A stretch of DNA of 20,519 nucleotides. It comes from Anaerolinea sp. (GTDB lineage: Bacteria > Chloroflexota > Anaerolineae > Anaerolineales > Anaerolineaceae). The stretch covers positions 1-20,519 of the forward strand of contig JARKOV010000102.1 of assembly GCA_029975965.1 (NCBI GenBank). Reading direction: 5' to 3'. Each line of letters starts with the position of its first letter. The first letter of the stretch is position 1. Of this stretch, positions 7,622-14,757 are shown piece by piece. A model generated the notes under the pieces. That model searched no databases. It saw only the letters and a program-made list of their open reading frames with translations, and had not been told where the DNA came from. The position numbers were made by a program, and so were the translations under genes.

Positions 7622-8665
7622 ATGCCAGCCAACCGGCGCGTGACCGTGGCAGAAATCGCCCGAGAAGCGGGGGTGTCTTTATCCACCGTGTCGCTGGCCC
7701 TGCGTGGACGCGGCAACCTGCCCGTTGAGACCCGCCAGCGCATCCAGGAGATCGCCCGCGAGCTGGGTTACCTTCCCAGGCCGGCCCTTCGCCAGCCTCA
7801 GCCGATGGGATTGTCGAACCTGGGCATGGTCATCCGCACCCTCCCCGATAATCCCCAGGAAAATCCCTTTTACTCGGTTGTCCAGGCCGGCATTGAGATG
7901 GCTTGCAGGCAACATCGCATCAACCTGACCTACGCTTCGTTGCCTGTGGACCGCGACTCGCGCATCCTCGAGGTGCCGCGCATGCTCATCGAAGACCATG
8001 TGGACGGCTTGCTGGTAGTGGGAATATTCATCAACGAAGCCAACGCGCAAATCTTTGAGCGTTTAGCGGCGCCGATCGTCCTGGTGGACGCCTACGCCGA
8101 GCGCGGCAATTATGACGCGGTCGTCACCCAAAACGCCCAAGGCGCTTACGACGCGGTCGCTTACCTGGTTTCCCAGGGGCATCGCCGCATCGGCGTGGTC
8201 GGCAGCCACCCCAACGCTTTTCCCAGCATCCTGGCCCGGCGCGAGGGTTACCTGCGCGCGCTCGCCGACCACGGCGGCCTCGAGCCGTGTTTCATCGACA
8301 GCGAGCTGGACCGCCAGCCGGCCTACGAGGCGCTCCAGGCGCACCTGCGCAGCGCTTCGCCGGTCAGCGCGATCTTCTGCGTCAACGATTTCGTGGCGGT
8401 CGGCGCGCTGCGCGCCGCCCGCGACCTGGGCCTGGAAGTGCCCAAAGACCTTTCGGTGATTGGGTTCGATGACGATCTGCTCGCTCCGCATGTCACCCCG
8501 GCATTGACCACCCTGCAGGTGGACAAGGTCGGGCTGGGGCGGTTAGCGGTCGCGATGCTGCTCGATCGTTTCGAAAATCCCGGATCGGCGGTGGCGGAAG
8601 TTGCTCTCCGCCCGCGCCTGGTCGTCCGGGAATCGGTTGCACCTCGCACCGAGGTGGCAGGATAG
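7622..8665 (+). CDS. LacI-family transcriptional regulator (second)
   Basis: Sugar-responsive repressor, 347 residues. The helix-turn-helix VTVAEIAREAGVSLSTVSLA lies at about 7-26. The effector domain carries HRRIGVVGSHPNAFPSILARR, IFCVNDFVAVGALRAA and VPKDLSVIGFDDD. The start is set at ATG 7622 because AAGGAG ends 6 bases before it. The ATG at 7616, two codons upstream, touches the ribosome site and is unlikely. It lies 117 bases after the first lacI with its own promoter and palindromic operator. The sugar-uptake operon begins 435 bases downstream on the same strand, making it a plausible target, although no copy of the AT-rich operator is visible there. The effector is unknown. Confidence 0.94.
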   Translation: MPANRRVTVAEIAREAGVSLSTVSLALRGRGNLPVETRQRIQEIARELGYLPRPALRQPQPMGLSNLGMVIRTLPDNPQENPFYSVVQAGIEMACRQHRINLTYASLPVDRDSRILEVPRMLIEDHVDGLLVVGIFINEANAQIFERLAAPIVLVDAYAERGNYDAVVTQNAQGAYDAVAYLVSQGHRRIGVVGSHPNAFPSILARREGYLRALADHGGLEPCFIDSELDRQPAYEALQAHLRSASPVSAIFCVNDFVAVGALRAARDLGLEVPKDLSVIGFDDDLLAPHVTPALTTLQVDKVGLGRLAVAMLLDRFENPGSAVAEVALRPRLVVRESVAPRTEVAG

Positions 8666-9100
8666 GAGGTGCGCAGACAAGACCATCTCAGCGAGCGCCG
8701 GCCTTCCGAAGGCCTCTGAAGCGCTCGACCGAGGAGAGCAGTGGTTAAAAAGGGGAGCGCTCGCCCAGCGGTTGACGGCCATCCGGCGAACACTCCACAG
8801 CAGGTCCCCACATTGAGGGATCGCCTGCACATTGACAGATTATACCAGTACAACCACCGCCCGCCCTGATTGGTCTGCCTTCTCGCCAATTGCACAAGCC
8901 GGGATACCGGCGCGCGTTCGGGAGGTCGCGCTTTTCGGTTCACAAGATGATCTGACAGAGCCTGTTGTTCTCGTATTCGACCGTTGCGGTCATCGGGAGA
9001 GGAGGAGGTTGGTGGAGAAGATAACGCCTTTCCAACGCCGAATCCGAAATCAGTTCATCGTTCGTCTCGAAAAGGTTGTTAATTAAGAGGAGGACCTTTC
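8666..9100. other. 435-base region without a convincing gene, upstream of the sugar operon
   Basis: No coding frame here looks real. An 84-codon plus frame (8832-9086) starts at TTG without a ribosome site and lacks family features. Two AGCGCT cores occur at 8720-8725 (GAAGCGCTC) and 8756-8761 (GGAGCGCTC), resembling the core of the first regulator's operators. A short GGCCTT/AAGGCC dyad lies near 8700 without a T-run. I could not place a confident promoter. At the 3' end, GAGGAGGA (9087-9094) is the strong ribosome site of the binding-protein gene. Confidence 0.55.
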
Positions 9101-10462
9101 ATGTCTACCAAGTTATCTCGTCGTGACATGTTGAAGTTAGGCGCGCTGGCCACCGCCGGCGCCGCACTGGCCGCCTGCCAGCCGGGAGCCGGCGCCAAGG
9201 TGGAGGAAACCGCCCCCGCCGAGGTGACCAAGGCCGAAGGAAACGTGGTGGTGATGCACTTCCGGCATGAATTCACCGAAGACGAAATGAACGCCTTTAT
9301 GGCGGAGAATCCCGGCATCACCCTCGAATTTGTCGACGGCACCGACCTGACCCGTTTCTACGCCATGTATGCCGCCGGCACGCCCCCAGACCTGGTGCGC
9401 GTCCAGGCGCCTTCCATCCCGCAGTTCCTGGCCCGCAAGCTGCTCTTCGACCTCACGCCCTATTTCGAGTCCAGCACCGTGCTCAAGATGGACGATCTGA
9501 TGCCGGCCAACAACGCCTATAAAGCCGAGTCGCCGCTCAAGATCGGCACCGGCAAGATCTACGGCATGGTCAAGGACTTCTCGCCCGATTCGACCCTCTA
9601 CGCCTTCAAACCGGCATTCGAAGAGGCGGGCATCACCCTCGACGACACCAAATCCTACAGCTATGCCGAAGTTCGCGAGATGGCCAAGAAGGTGATGAAA
9701 ACCGAGGGCGATCGCATCCTGTTCTTTGGGTTTGGCAACGAGACCGGCTGGTACGACCGCTACTGGATGGTGATGCTGTCCGAGGTGGGCCAGAGCCTGT
9801 ACTCGGAGGGCTACGAGAAGATCATCCTGGCCGATAACGAAGAGACCAAGAAGATTCTGAAGTTCTTCTTCGACCTGGCCAAGGACAAGATCAATTACTC
9901 GCCGCTCAACCCCAGCCCGGCTGGGTGGATGGGCACAGACTTCACCGCCGGTCAGCTCGGCTTCATCCAATACGGCTTTTGGTACAGCGCCATGGCCGAG
10001 AGCGACACGACCAAGGGCAAGGTGATGATGCTGCCCTCGCCCAACTGGGCCGGCGTGCATAAAGACCCGACCATCACCGCCACCGGCATGATCATGACCG
10101 CCGCTTCCAAAGTGCCCGACGCCGCCTGGAAGACCTTCGAGTATTACAACGGCGGGGCGCCGGCCGTGGCCCGCGCCAAGAGCGGCTGGGGCGTGCCCGG
10201 CTTGAAATCGATGCTGAACCTCATCCCGCAGGAAACGGAGTTCCAGAAGCAGGCCAACAAGGTGCTTCAGGGCGAGCTGGCCCTCAACGATGAGGCGGTT
10301 CAATTCAACCCATTCCTCGGCGAGACCCAGGTGCCCAACGCCTTTAACAAATACCTCGAGATTGCCCTCAAGGGCGACATCACCTTCGACGAGATGTTAA
10401 AGAGCGTCGAAGACGAGGTCAACGCGGCGATCAAGGACGGCATCAGCGCGATTATGGGGTAG
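9101..10462 (+). CDS. Sugar ABC transporter substrate-binding lipoprotein (CUT1-type)
   Basis: Captures a sugar or oligosaccharide outside the membrane and delivers it to the two permeases encoded next. 453 residues. The N-terminus has a Tat-like twin-arginine motif (SRRDMLKLG, 6-14) followed by a hydrophobic stretch and lipobox ALAAC with Cys26, so a Tat-exported, lipid-anchored protein is predicted. The body has family-1 solute-binding features: FRHEFTEDEMNAFMAENPGI, AAGTPPDLVRV, and GQLGFIQYGFW in the second lobe. The strong GAGGAGGA lies 6 bases before ATG. A stable hairpin follows the stop before the permease genes, as often seen where binding protein is made in excess. The substrate cannot be read from sequence; the neighbouring hydrolases suggest a glucan or galactan oligomer. 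Confidence 0.93.
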   Translation: MSTKLSRRDMLKLGALATAGAALAACQPGAGAKVEETAPAEVTKAEGNVVVMHFRHEFTEDEMNAFMAENPGITLEFVDGTDLTRFYAMYAAGTPPDLVRVQAPSIPQFLARKLLFDLTPYFESSTVLKMDDLMPANNAYKAESPLKIGTGKIYGMVKDFSPDSTLYAFKPAFEEAGITLDDTKSYSYAEVREMAKKVMKTEGDRILFFGFGNETGWYDRYWMVMLSEVGQSLYSEGYEKIILADNEETKKILKFFFDLAKDKINYSPLNPSPAGWMGTDFTAGQLGFIQYGFWYSAMAESDTTKGKVMMLPSPNWAGVHKDPTITATGMIMTAASKVPDAAWKTFEYYNGGAPAVARAKSGWGVPGLKSMLNLIPQETEFQKQANKVLQGELALNDEAVQFNPFLGETQVPNAFNKYLEIALKGDITFDEMLKSVEDEVNAAIKDGISAIMG

Positions 10463-10504
10463 CAACATCGCTCGCGCCGGTTTAACCAGGCGATTGTTCT
10501 ATAG

Positions 10505-10543
10505 CCGGATGTTTGCGGCGAGCACCTGGCCGCAAACATCCGG
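10505..10543 (+). repeat. Intercistronic hairpin after the binding-protein gene
   Basis: A perfect 15-bp inverted repeat (CCGGATGTTTGCGGC / GCCGCAAACATCCGG) with a 9-base loop lies between the binding-protein stop (10462) and the permease start. No T-run follows, so full termination is unlikely. Such stems commonly protect the upstream mRNA from 3' exonucleases, raising binding protein over permease. This role is inferred. Confidence 0.75.
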
Positions 10544-10567
10544 GCCATCGGATATTCGGGAGGCATG

Positions 10568-11542
10568 ATGGCAGAGATAACCAATCCGGTTGGTTCCACC
10601 GCGGTGAAGCACCGCGGTTTGTCCCGAAGACAGCGCCGAACCCTATCGTTTTACCTGTTCATTGCCCCCTGGCTGATCGGATTCGTGGCCCTGGGGGTCA
10701 TCCCTCTCGTACTGGGGATCCTGACCTCGCTGACCAACTACGACGGCTTGAATTTCTTCAACCTGAAATTCATCGGCCTGGCCAATTACGCCCGCGCCTT
10801 CACCGACCCAGACGTGAAATTTTCCTTCGGGCGCACCGTGGCTTGGCTGCTCGCCAACCTGCCCGCCTGGATGATCCTGTCCTTCGCGATGGCGCTGATT
10901 TTGAACCAGAACATCAAGGGTCGCGGCATCTTCCGCACCCTCTATTACCTGCCCAGCATCGTTCCCGGTGCGGCGGCCATCATCGCCTGGAAGATCATCC
11001 TGGATAAAAACAACGGCCTGTTGAACGGGTTGGCCAGCATCTGGCGGCCCGGCACCGCCGTCGGCTGGCTCTCGGATTACGCTCTGGCCGGCATGACCAC
11101 CATCGCGGTGTGGACCGGCCTCGGGGCCGGGATGGTGATCTTCCTCGCCGGCCTGAAAGGTATCCCGGACGAATTGGTCGAAGCCGCGAAGATCGATGGG
11201 GCCAACAGCATGCAGGTTTTCCGCCACGTCACCCTGCCCTTGATGACCCCGGTCATCTTCTTCCAGTTGATCATGGGACTGATCGGCTCGTTTTCCCAGC
11301 TCAACTTGCCTTTGCTCTTGGTGAACGTCGGCCTGACCGGCTCCGGGGCGGTGCCGTCGCGCGACATCTACCTCTACATGATCCACGCTTACTACCAGAT
11401 CTTCACCAGCCGCCGATACGGCTACGGCACCGCCTTGCTGTGGATGCTCTTCATCGCCGTCGTGCTCCTCACCGTGGTCGTCTTTTACACCGAGAAGTAC
11501 TGGGTCTACAGCGACCGGCCCGTGGAAGGAGAGCGAACATGA
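10568..11542 (+). CDS. Sugar ABC transporter permease, MalF/UgpA type
   Basis: Inner-membrane channel subunit of a CUT1 importer, 324 residues. About six hydrophobic segments are visible: the first is SFYLFIAPWLIGFVALGVIP, and the last is LLWMLFIAVVLLTVVVFY. The cytoplasmic EAA loop that docks the ATPase reads ELVEAAKIDGANSMQVFRHV (about 200-220). The start is uncertain by one codon: ATG occurs at 10565 and 10568. GGGAGG (10558-10563) leaves 1 base to the first and 4 to the second, so the second is preferred. The gene overlaps the next permease by 4 bases (ATGA), a sign of translational coupling. No ATPase gene is nearby, so a shared MsmK/UgpC-like ATPase elsewhere is expected. Confidence 0.94.
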   Translation: MAEITNPVGSTAVKHRGLSRRQRRTLSFYLFIAPWLIGFVALGVIPLVLGILTSLTNYDGLNFFNLKFIGLANYARAFTDPDVKFSFGRTVAWLLANLPAWMILSFAMALILNQNIKGRGIFRTLYYLPSIVPGAAAIIAWKIILDKNNGLLNGLASIWRPGTAVGWLSDYALAGMTTIAVWTGLGAGMVIFLAGLKGIPDELVEAAKIDGANSMQVFRHVTLPLMTPVIFFQLIMGLIGSFSQLNLPLLLVNVGLTGSGAVPSRDIYLYMIHAYYQIFTSRRYGYGTALLWMLFIAVVLLTVVVFYTEKYWVYSDRPVEGERT

Positions 11543-12399
11543 CCACCATGGAGTTGCAGGCTCGCGGCCTTTTCCAAAAACGGTTCAACCGCTTCCTGGG
11601 TTACTTCGTCTTGATCGTGGTGACCATCCTGATCTCGGTTCCGATCATTGCGCTGGTACTGGGGTCGCTCAAGCAGGATTCGGACCTGATCGCCTATCCG
11701 ATCCGCATCCTTCCCTCGAAATACATGTGGTCGAATTACGTGCGCGTGTTCCAGATGACGCCCTTCCTGGCGGTCGCCGCGCGCACCTTCTTCCTGGCGT
11801 TGACCTGTTCGACGATCACCACCTTCATCAGCTCGATGGTCGGCTTTGCCTTCGCCCGCTACCGCGTGCCGGGCAGCAAACAACTCTTCTCGATCATCAT
11901 CGGCCTGCTGATCGTGCCGGGCATCATCACCCTCATCCCGCAGTTCCTGGTGTACGCCCGCCTCAAGCTCACCGGAACCTACTGGCCGTGGTACCTGGGC
12001 GCGCTGGCCGGCAGCCCTTACTTCATCTTCCTCTTCCGCCAGTTCTTCCTCACCTTTCCTCACGAGCTGGAGGAAGCCGCCGAGGTGGATGGCTGCAGCC
12101 CCCTGCGCGTCTTTTTGCAGATCTTTTTGCCGAACGCCAAACCGGTCCTCGCCACGGTGATGTTCTTCTCGTTTCTCGGCATCTGGGGCGATTACCTCAC
12201 CCCGCTGATTTACCTCAACGACAACAACACCCTCTTGGGTGTCAAGATGGCGACCGGCTTTAAGAACCCGCAGGGGATCACCCTGACCACCATCAGCCTC
12301 GCCGCCAACGTCTACTATATCCTGCCGATGGTGGTGGTATTCTTCATCGCCCAACGCAACATCCTTAAGGGCGTCATCACCAGCGGATTAAAAGGGTGA
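11539..12399 (+). CDS. Sugar ABC transporter permease, MalG/UgpE type
   Basis: Second membrane subunit of the CUT1 importer, 286 residues. The first membrane segment is YFVLIVVTILISVPIIALVL (about 24-43), followed by LPSKYMWSNYVRVF, typical of MalG-like permeases. The EAA loop is ELEEAAEVDGCSPLRVFLQI (about 175-195), and the C-terminus AQRNILKGVITSGLKG is the usual family ending. The ATG at 11539 overlaps the TGA of the first permease, with AAGGAG a few bases upstream. Longer frames starting further left lie inside the first permease in another frame and are not credible. It forms a heterodimer with the preceding permease. Confidence 0.95.
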   Translation: MTTMELQARGLFQKRFNRFLGYFVLIVVTILISVPIIALVLGSLKQDSDLIAYPIRILPSKYMWSNYVRVFQMTPFLAVAARTFFLALTCSTITTFISSMVGFAFARYRVPGSKQLFSIIIGLLIVPGIITLIPQFLVYARLKLTGTYWPWYLGALAGSPYFIFLFRQFFLTFPHELEEAAEVDGCSPLRVFLQIFLPNAKPVLATVMFFSFLGIWGDYLTPLIYLNDNNTLLGVKMATGFKNPQGITLTTISLAANVYYILPMVVVFFIAQRNILKGVITSGLKG

Positions 12400-12414
12400 A
12401 ATCAAGCCGTGACC

Positions 12415-12446
12415 CGCACATAGGCCGCGCGCGCGGCCTATGTGCG
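12415..12446 (+). repeat. 32-bp perfect palindrome between permease and hydrolase genes
   Basis: The 16-base arms CGCACATAGGCCGCGC and GCGCGGCCTATGTGCG are perfectly self-complementary with no spacer. As RNA this makes a very GC-rich hairpin 15 bases after the permease stop. A seven-T run occurs only at 12472-12478, about 25 bases beyond the stem, too far for a standard terminator. Likely roles are mRNA stabilisation or partial termination between transport and enzyme genes; a DNA-binding site is the alternative. Confidence 0.75.
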
Positions 12447-12511
12447 TGAATAGCGCCGACTCCGTGCTTGCTTTTTTTCCCGATTTTTGGCAGACTATCA
12501 GGAGCGAACCG

Positions 12512-13483
12512 ATGAAACTTGGCGCCTGGATTCACACCCACGACCTCGATTTAAGCCCGCAGATCCAAGCTGCGGCAGCCGCGGGTCTAAGCAGCATCCG
12601 CAGCTATGGCATCGACTACGCTTTGCAGGCTGCCGCCGCCCTGAGACAAACCGGCCTCAGCCTGCTCGGCGGTATGCACGTCGACTCGGCCGCCCTGGCC
12701 GCCAACTGGCGCTCGCAGGTGCGCCTGGATGAGCTCGAGCGTTACCACACGCTGGGCGTCGAGCTGGAGGGCATATGCGTGGGCAACGAGCTGCGCGAAG
12801 GCGGAGACGAGCCGGATAAAAAGCGCTTCACCGCTCGCCTGTCGTTTGGCCTGGCCAGCCTGCTCGACGCTTACCGCGGCTGGATGGCAGAGCGCGGGCT
12901 GCACACCCCGCTCACCTACGCCATGGAGGGGATCGTTTTCGACGCGCAGGGCAACTTCCTCGAGTGGCTCTGGCCGCTGGTCGACGCCTGCGACGTCGTC
13001 GGTTTGAATCTCTACCCGATGGGCAACGAAGCCTGGTTCACCTACGGCGCTTTCGAAGAAAGCCGCCGCTTTCTCCACGACCCGCGCGTGCGCCACGACC
13101 GCCTGGCCGCCTTCGAGTACCAGTTGCGCCGCGCCCTGCAGTTGCTGGAGCCTGCCGGCAAACCGGTCATCCTCACCGAGACGGGCTTCCCCTCGGCGGT
13201 TGGTTACCACATCCAGGGGGAGCGCACCGTGGTGCCCGAGAGCGACCACGCCCGCTTTGCCGAAGCCATGGAGGAATTCATTGCCCTCATCGCTCGCGTC
13301 GATCGCGAATACGGCGGGCGCATCCGCACGCTATATTTCTACGAGTGGCGCGACAACCTCTACCACGCCAAAATTTGGAACATCGAGCAAAGCCCCATCC
13401 ACACCGCCTTCGGGCTGTGCGAGCGCGACGGCTCGCCCAAACTGGATATCCGCCGCCTGGCGAGGATGGCGCACGATGGGTGA
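12512..13483 (+). CDS. Putative GH17-like glycoside hydrolase (clan GH-A)
   Basis: Predicted retaining beta-glycosidase with a TIM barrel, 323 residues, no signal peptide, so cytoplasmic. The early IRSYGID (29-35) resembles the IRLYGTD strand of GH17 beta-1,3-glucanases. The probable acid/base is E93 in ICVGNELRE and the nucleophile E223 in VILTETGFPSAVGY, close to the GH17 nucleophile signature (E-S-G-W-P). The late YFYEWRD fits the last barrel strands. GH17 enzymes act on beta-1,3-glucans or transfer such chains; the substrate here is inferred only by family resemblance. The start is ATG 12512 with AGGAG 7 bases upstream; an upstream in-frame ATG at 12440 lies in the palindrome and lacks a ribosome site. 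It overlaps the next gene by 8 bases. GH5 or GH53 membership cannot be excluded. Confidence 0.72.
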   Translation: MKLGAWIHTHDLDLSPQIQAAAAAGLSSIRSYGIDYALQAAAALRQTGLSLLGGMHVDSAALAANWRSQVRLDELERYHTLGVELEGICVGNELREGGDEPDKKRFTARLSFGLASLLDAYRGWMAERGLHTPLTYAMEGIVFDAQGNFLEWLWPLVDACDVVGLNLYPMGNEAWFTYGAFEESRRFLHDPRVRHDRLAAFEYQLRRALQLLEPAGKPVILTETGFPSAVGYHIQGERTVVPESDHARFAEAMEEFIALIARVDREYGGRIRTLYFYEWRDNLYHAKIWNIEQSPIHTAFGLCERDGSPKLDIRRLARMAHDG

Positions 13484-14702
13484 GGTCGAGCGCCAGACGT
13501 TGCGCGCGCTGGCCGGGCGCTGGATGGAGCTGGCCAGCCTGCCGGTGATGGCCGAGCGCAAGCGCCTGTGGGCGGCGCTCAAAGACCTGCGCGCCGAGCG
13601 CCCGATGATCCACTTCGAGACCTGGACACTCGAATCTTTCGTTGAAGAGCGCGAGCTGGTCTGCGCCGACCCCGACCTGCGCGAGGTGGAGCTGGTCATG
13701 CGCCGTTACATCCGCCAGGTGGAGGAGATCGGCGACGACTACGTGATCGAGCCGTTTTGGAAACTCGCCTGGCACGTTGAAACGCAAGATTACGGCGTGG
13801 AGCTGTTTGAAGTGCACGCGGAAGACGGCTTCGGCAACGACGTGGCTTACCACTTCAACCACCCGATCCAGACCCCGCAAGAACTCGACCGCCTGCGCCC
13901 CAGGCAGTGGCGCGTGGATCGCCAGAAAACCTTGCGCTGGAAAGAGCGATTGGAGGGCATCTTCGGCGACCTGCTGCCGGTCAGGCTGCACGGCACCGGT
14001 GGACTGCACGCCGGGCTGACCGGCGAAGTCTTCAAGTTGATCGGCAACGACAACCTGCTCACCTGGCCCTACGACGCTCCGCAGGCGCTGCACCGCCTGA
14101 TGGCCTACTTGCGCGACGACCGCCTGGCGTATTACCAGTGGCTCGAAAACGAGGGCCTGCTTGGATTGAACAACGACGACGCCATCGTCGGCTCGGGCAG
14201 CTTCGGCTACACCAGCGCCTTGCCCCAGCCCGATTTTGCGGGACAGGTGCGCTTAAAAGACCTGTGGGTCTTCATGGAGTCGCAAGAGACCACGGTCATC
14301 TCGCCGGGCATGTTCGCGCGCTTCTTCCTGCCCTACATGGCGGAGATCACCCGGCGTTTCGGGTTGGTGTATTACGGCTGCTGCGAGCCGGTCCACGACC
14401 GCTGGGAGCGCATCCTCCAGGCGATCCCCAACGTGCGCGCCGTGTCGATTTCGCCCTGGTGTGACATGCGCCGCATGGGCGAGCTGCTCGGGCGCTCGGT
14501 GGTCTTCTCGCGCAAACCCATCCCCTGGCTGATCTCGGGCGACACCCCCGATTGGGATGGCTTAAAGCGCGACCTCGCAGACACCCTCGCCGCCGCGCGC
14601 GACTGCAACCTGGAAATTCTATTCCGCGACGTGTACCGCATCGCCGACCGCCAGCGCCTGGCCCGCTGGGTTCAAATGGTGAGAGCCGAAATTGGGCAGT
14701 AA
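13476..14702 (+). CDS. Uroporphyrinogen-decarboxylase-like protein of a sugar cluster
   Basis: 408 residues, starting at an ATG that overlaps the previous stop by 8 bases, so translation is probably coupled. The second half (YYGCCEPVHDRWERILQAIP, 299-318, then SISPWCDMRRMGELLG and FSRKPIPW) matches, from memory, a URO-D-superfamily group with a conserved GCCEP motif seen near carbohydrate genes. True heme-pathway HemE has a different N-terminus and is shorter, about 350 residues. Relatives include cobalamin- or corrinoid-dependent methyltransferases such as MtaA. The Cys pair 302-303, with Cys329 and Cys377, could hold zinc, as in the MetE/MtaA fold. Its reaction is unknown. The position between two hydrolases suggests a step on the imported sugar, for example removal of a methyl group, but this is speculation. 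Confidence 0.72.
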   Translation: MGEVERQTLRALAGRWMELASLPVMAERKRLWAALKDLRAERPMIHFETWTLESFVEERELVCADPDLREVELVMRRYIRQVEEIGDDYVIEPFWKLAWHVETQDYGVELFEVHAEDGFGNDVAYHFNHPIQTPQELDRLRPRQWRVDRQKTLRWKERLEGIFGDLLPVRLHGTGGLHAGLTGEVFKLIGNDNLLTWPYDAPQALHRLMAYLRDDRLAYYQWLENEGLLGLNNDDAIVGSGSFGYTSALPQPDFAGQVRLKDLWVFMESQETTVISPGMFARFFLPYMAEITRRFGLVYYGCCEPVHDRWERILQAIPNVRAVSISPWCDMRRMGELLGRSVVFSRKPIPWLISGDTPDWDGLKRDLADTLAAARDCNLEILFRDVYRIADRQRLARWVQMVRAEIGQ

Positions 14703-14757
14703 ATTTCTGAATGGATCGTTGGATGGTTGGTGATTTTTCTTAACAAGGAACCCCAGG

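Noticed and set aside
8323..8943. A 206-codon minus-strand frame overlapping the second lacI end
   Set aside because: It is Arg/Ser-rich, antisense to a clear LacI gene, and has no supporting features.
8832..9086. Possible 84-codon gene before the sugar operon
   Set aside because: TTG start without a ribosome site, no recognisable motif, and composition unlike the neighbouring genes.
12472..12478. T-run as an intrinsic terminator with the 12415-12446 palindrome
   Set aside because: The run starts about 25 bases after the stem, too far for a standard intrinsic terminator.
12440..12511. 24-residue N-terminal extension of the GH17-like protein
   Set aside because: Its ATG lies inside the palindrome and lacks a ribosome site; AGGAG sits properly before 12512.
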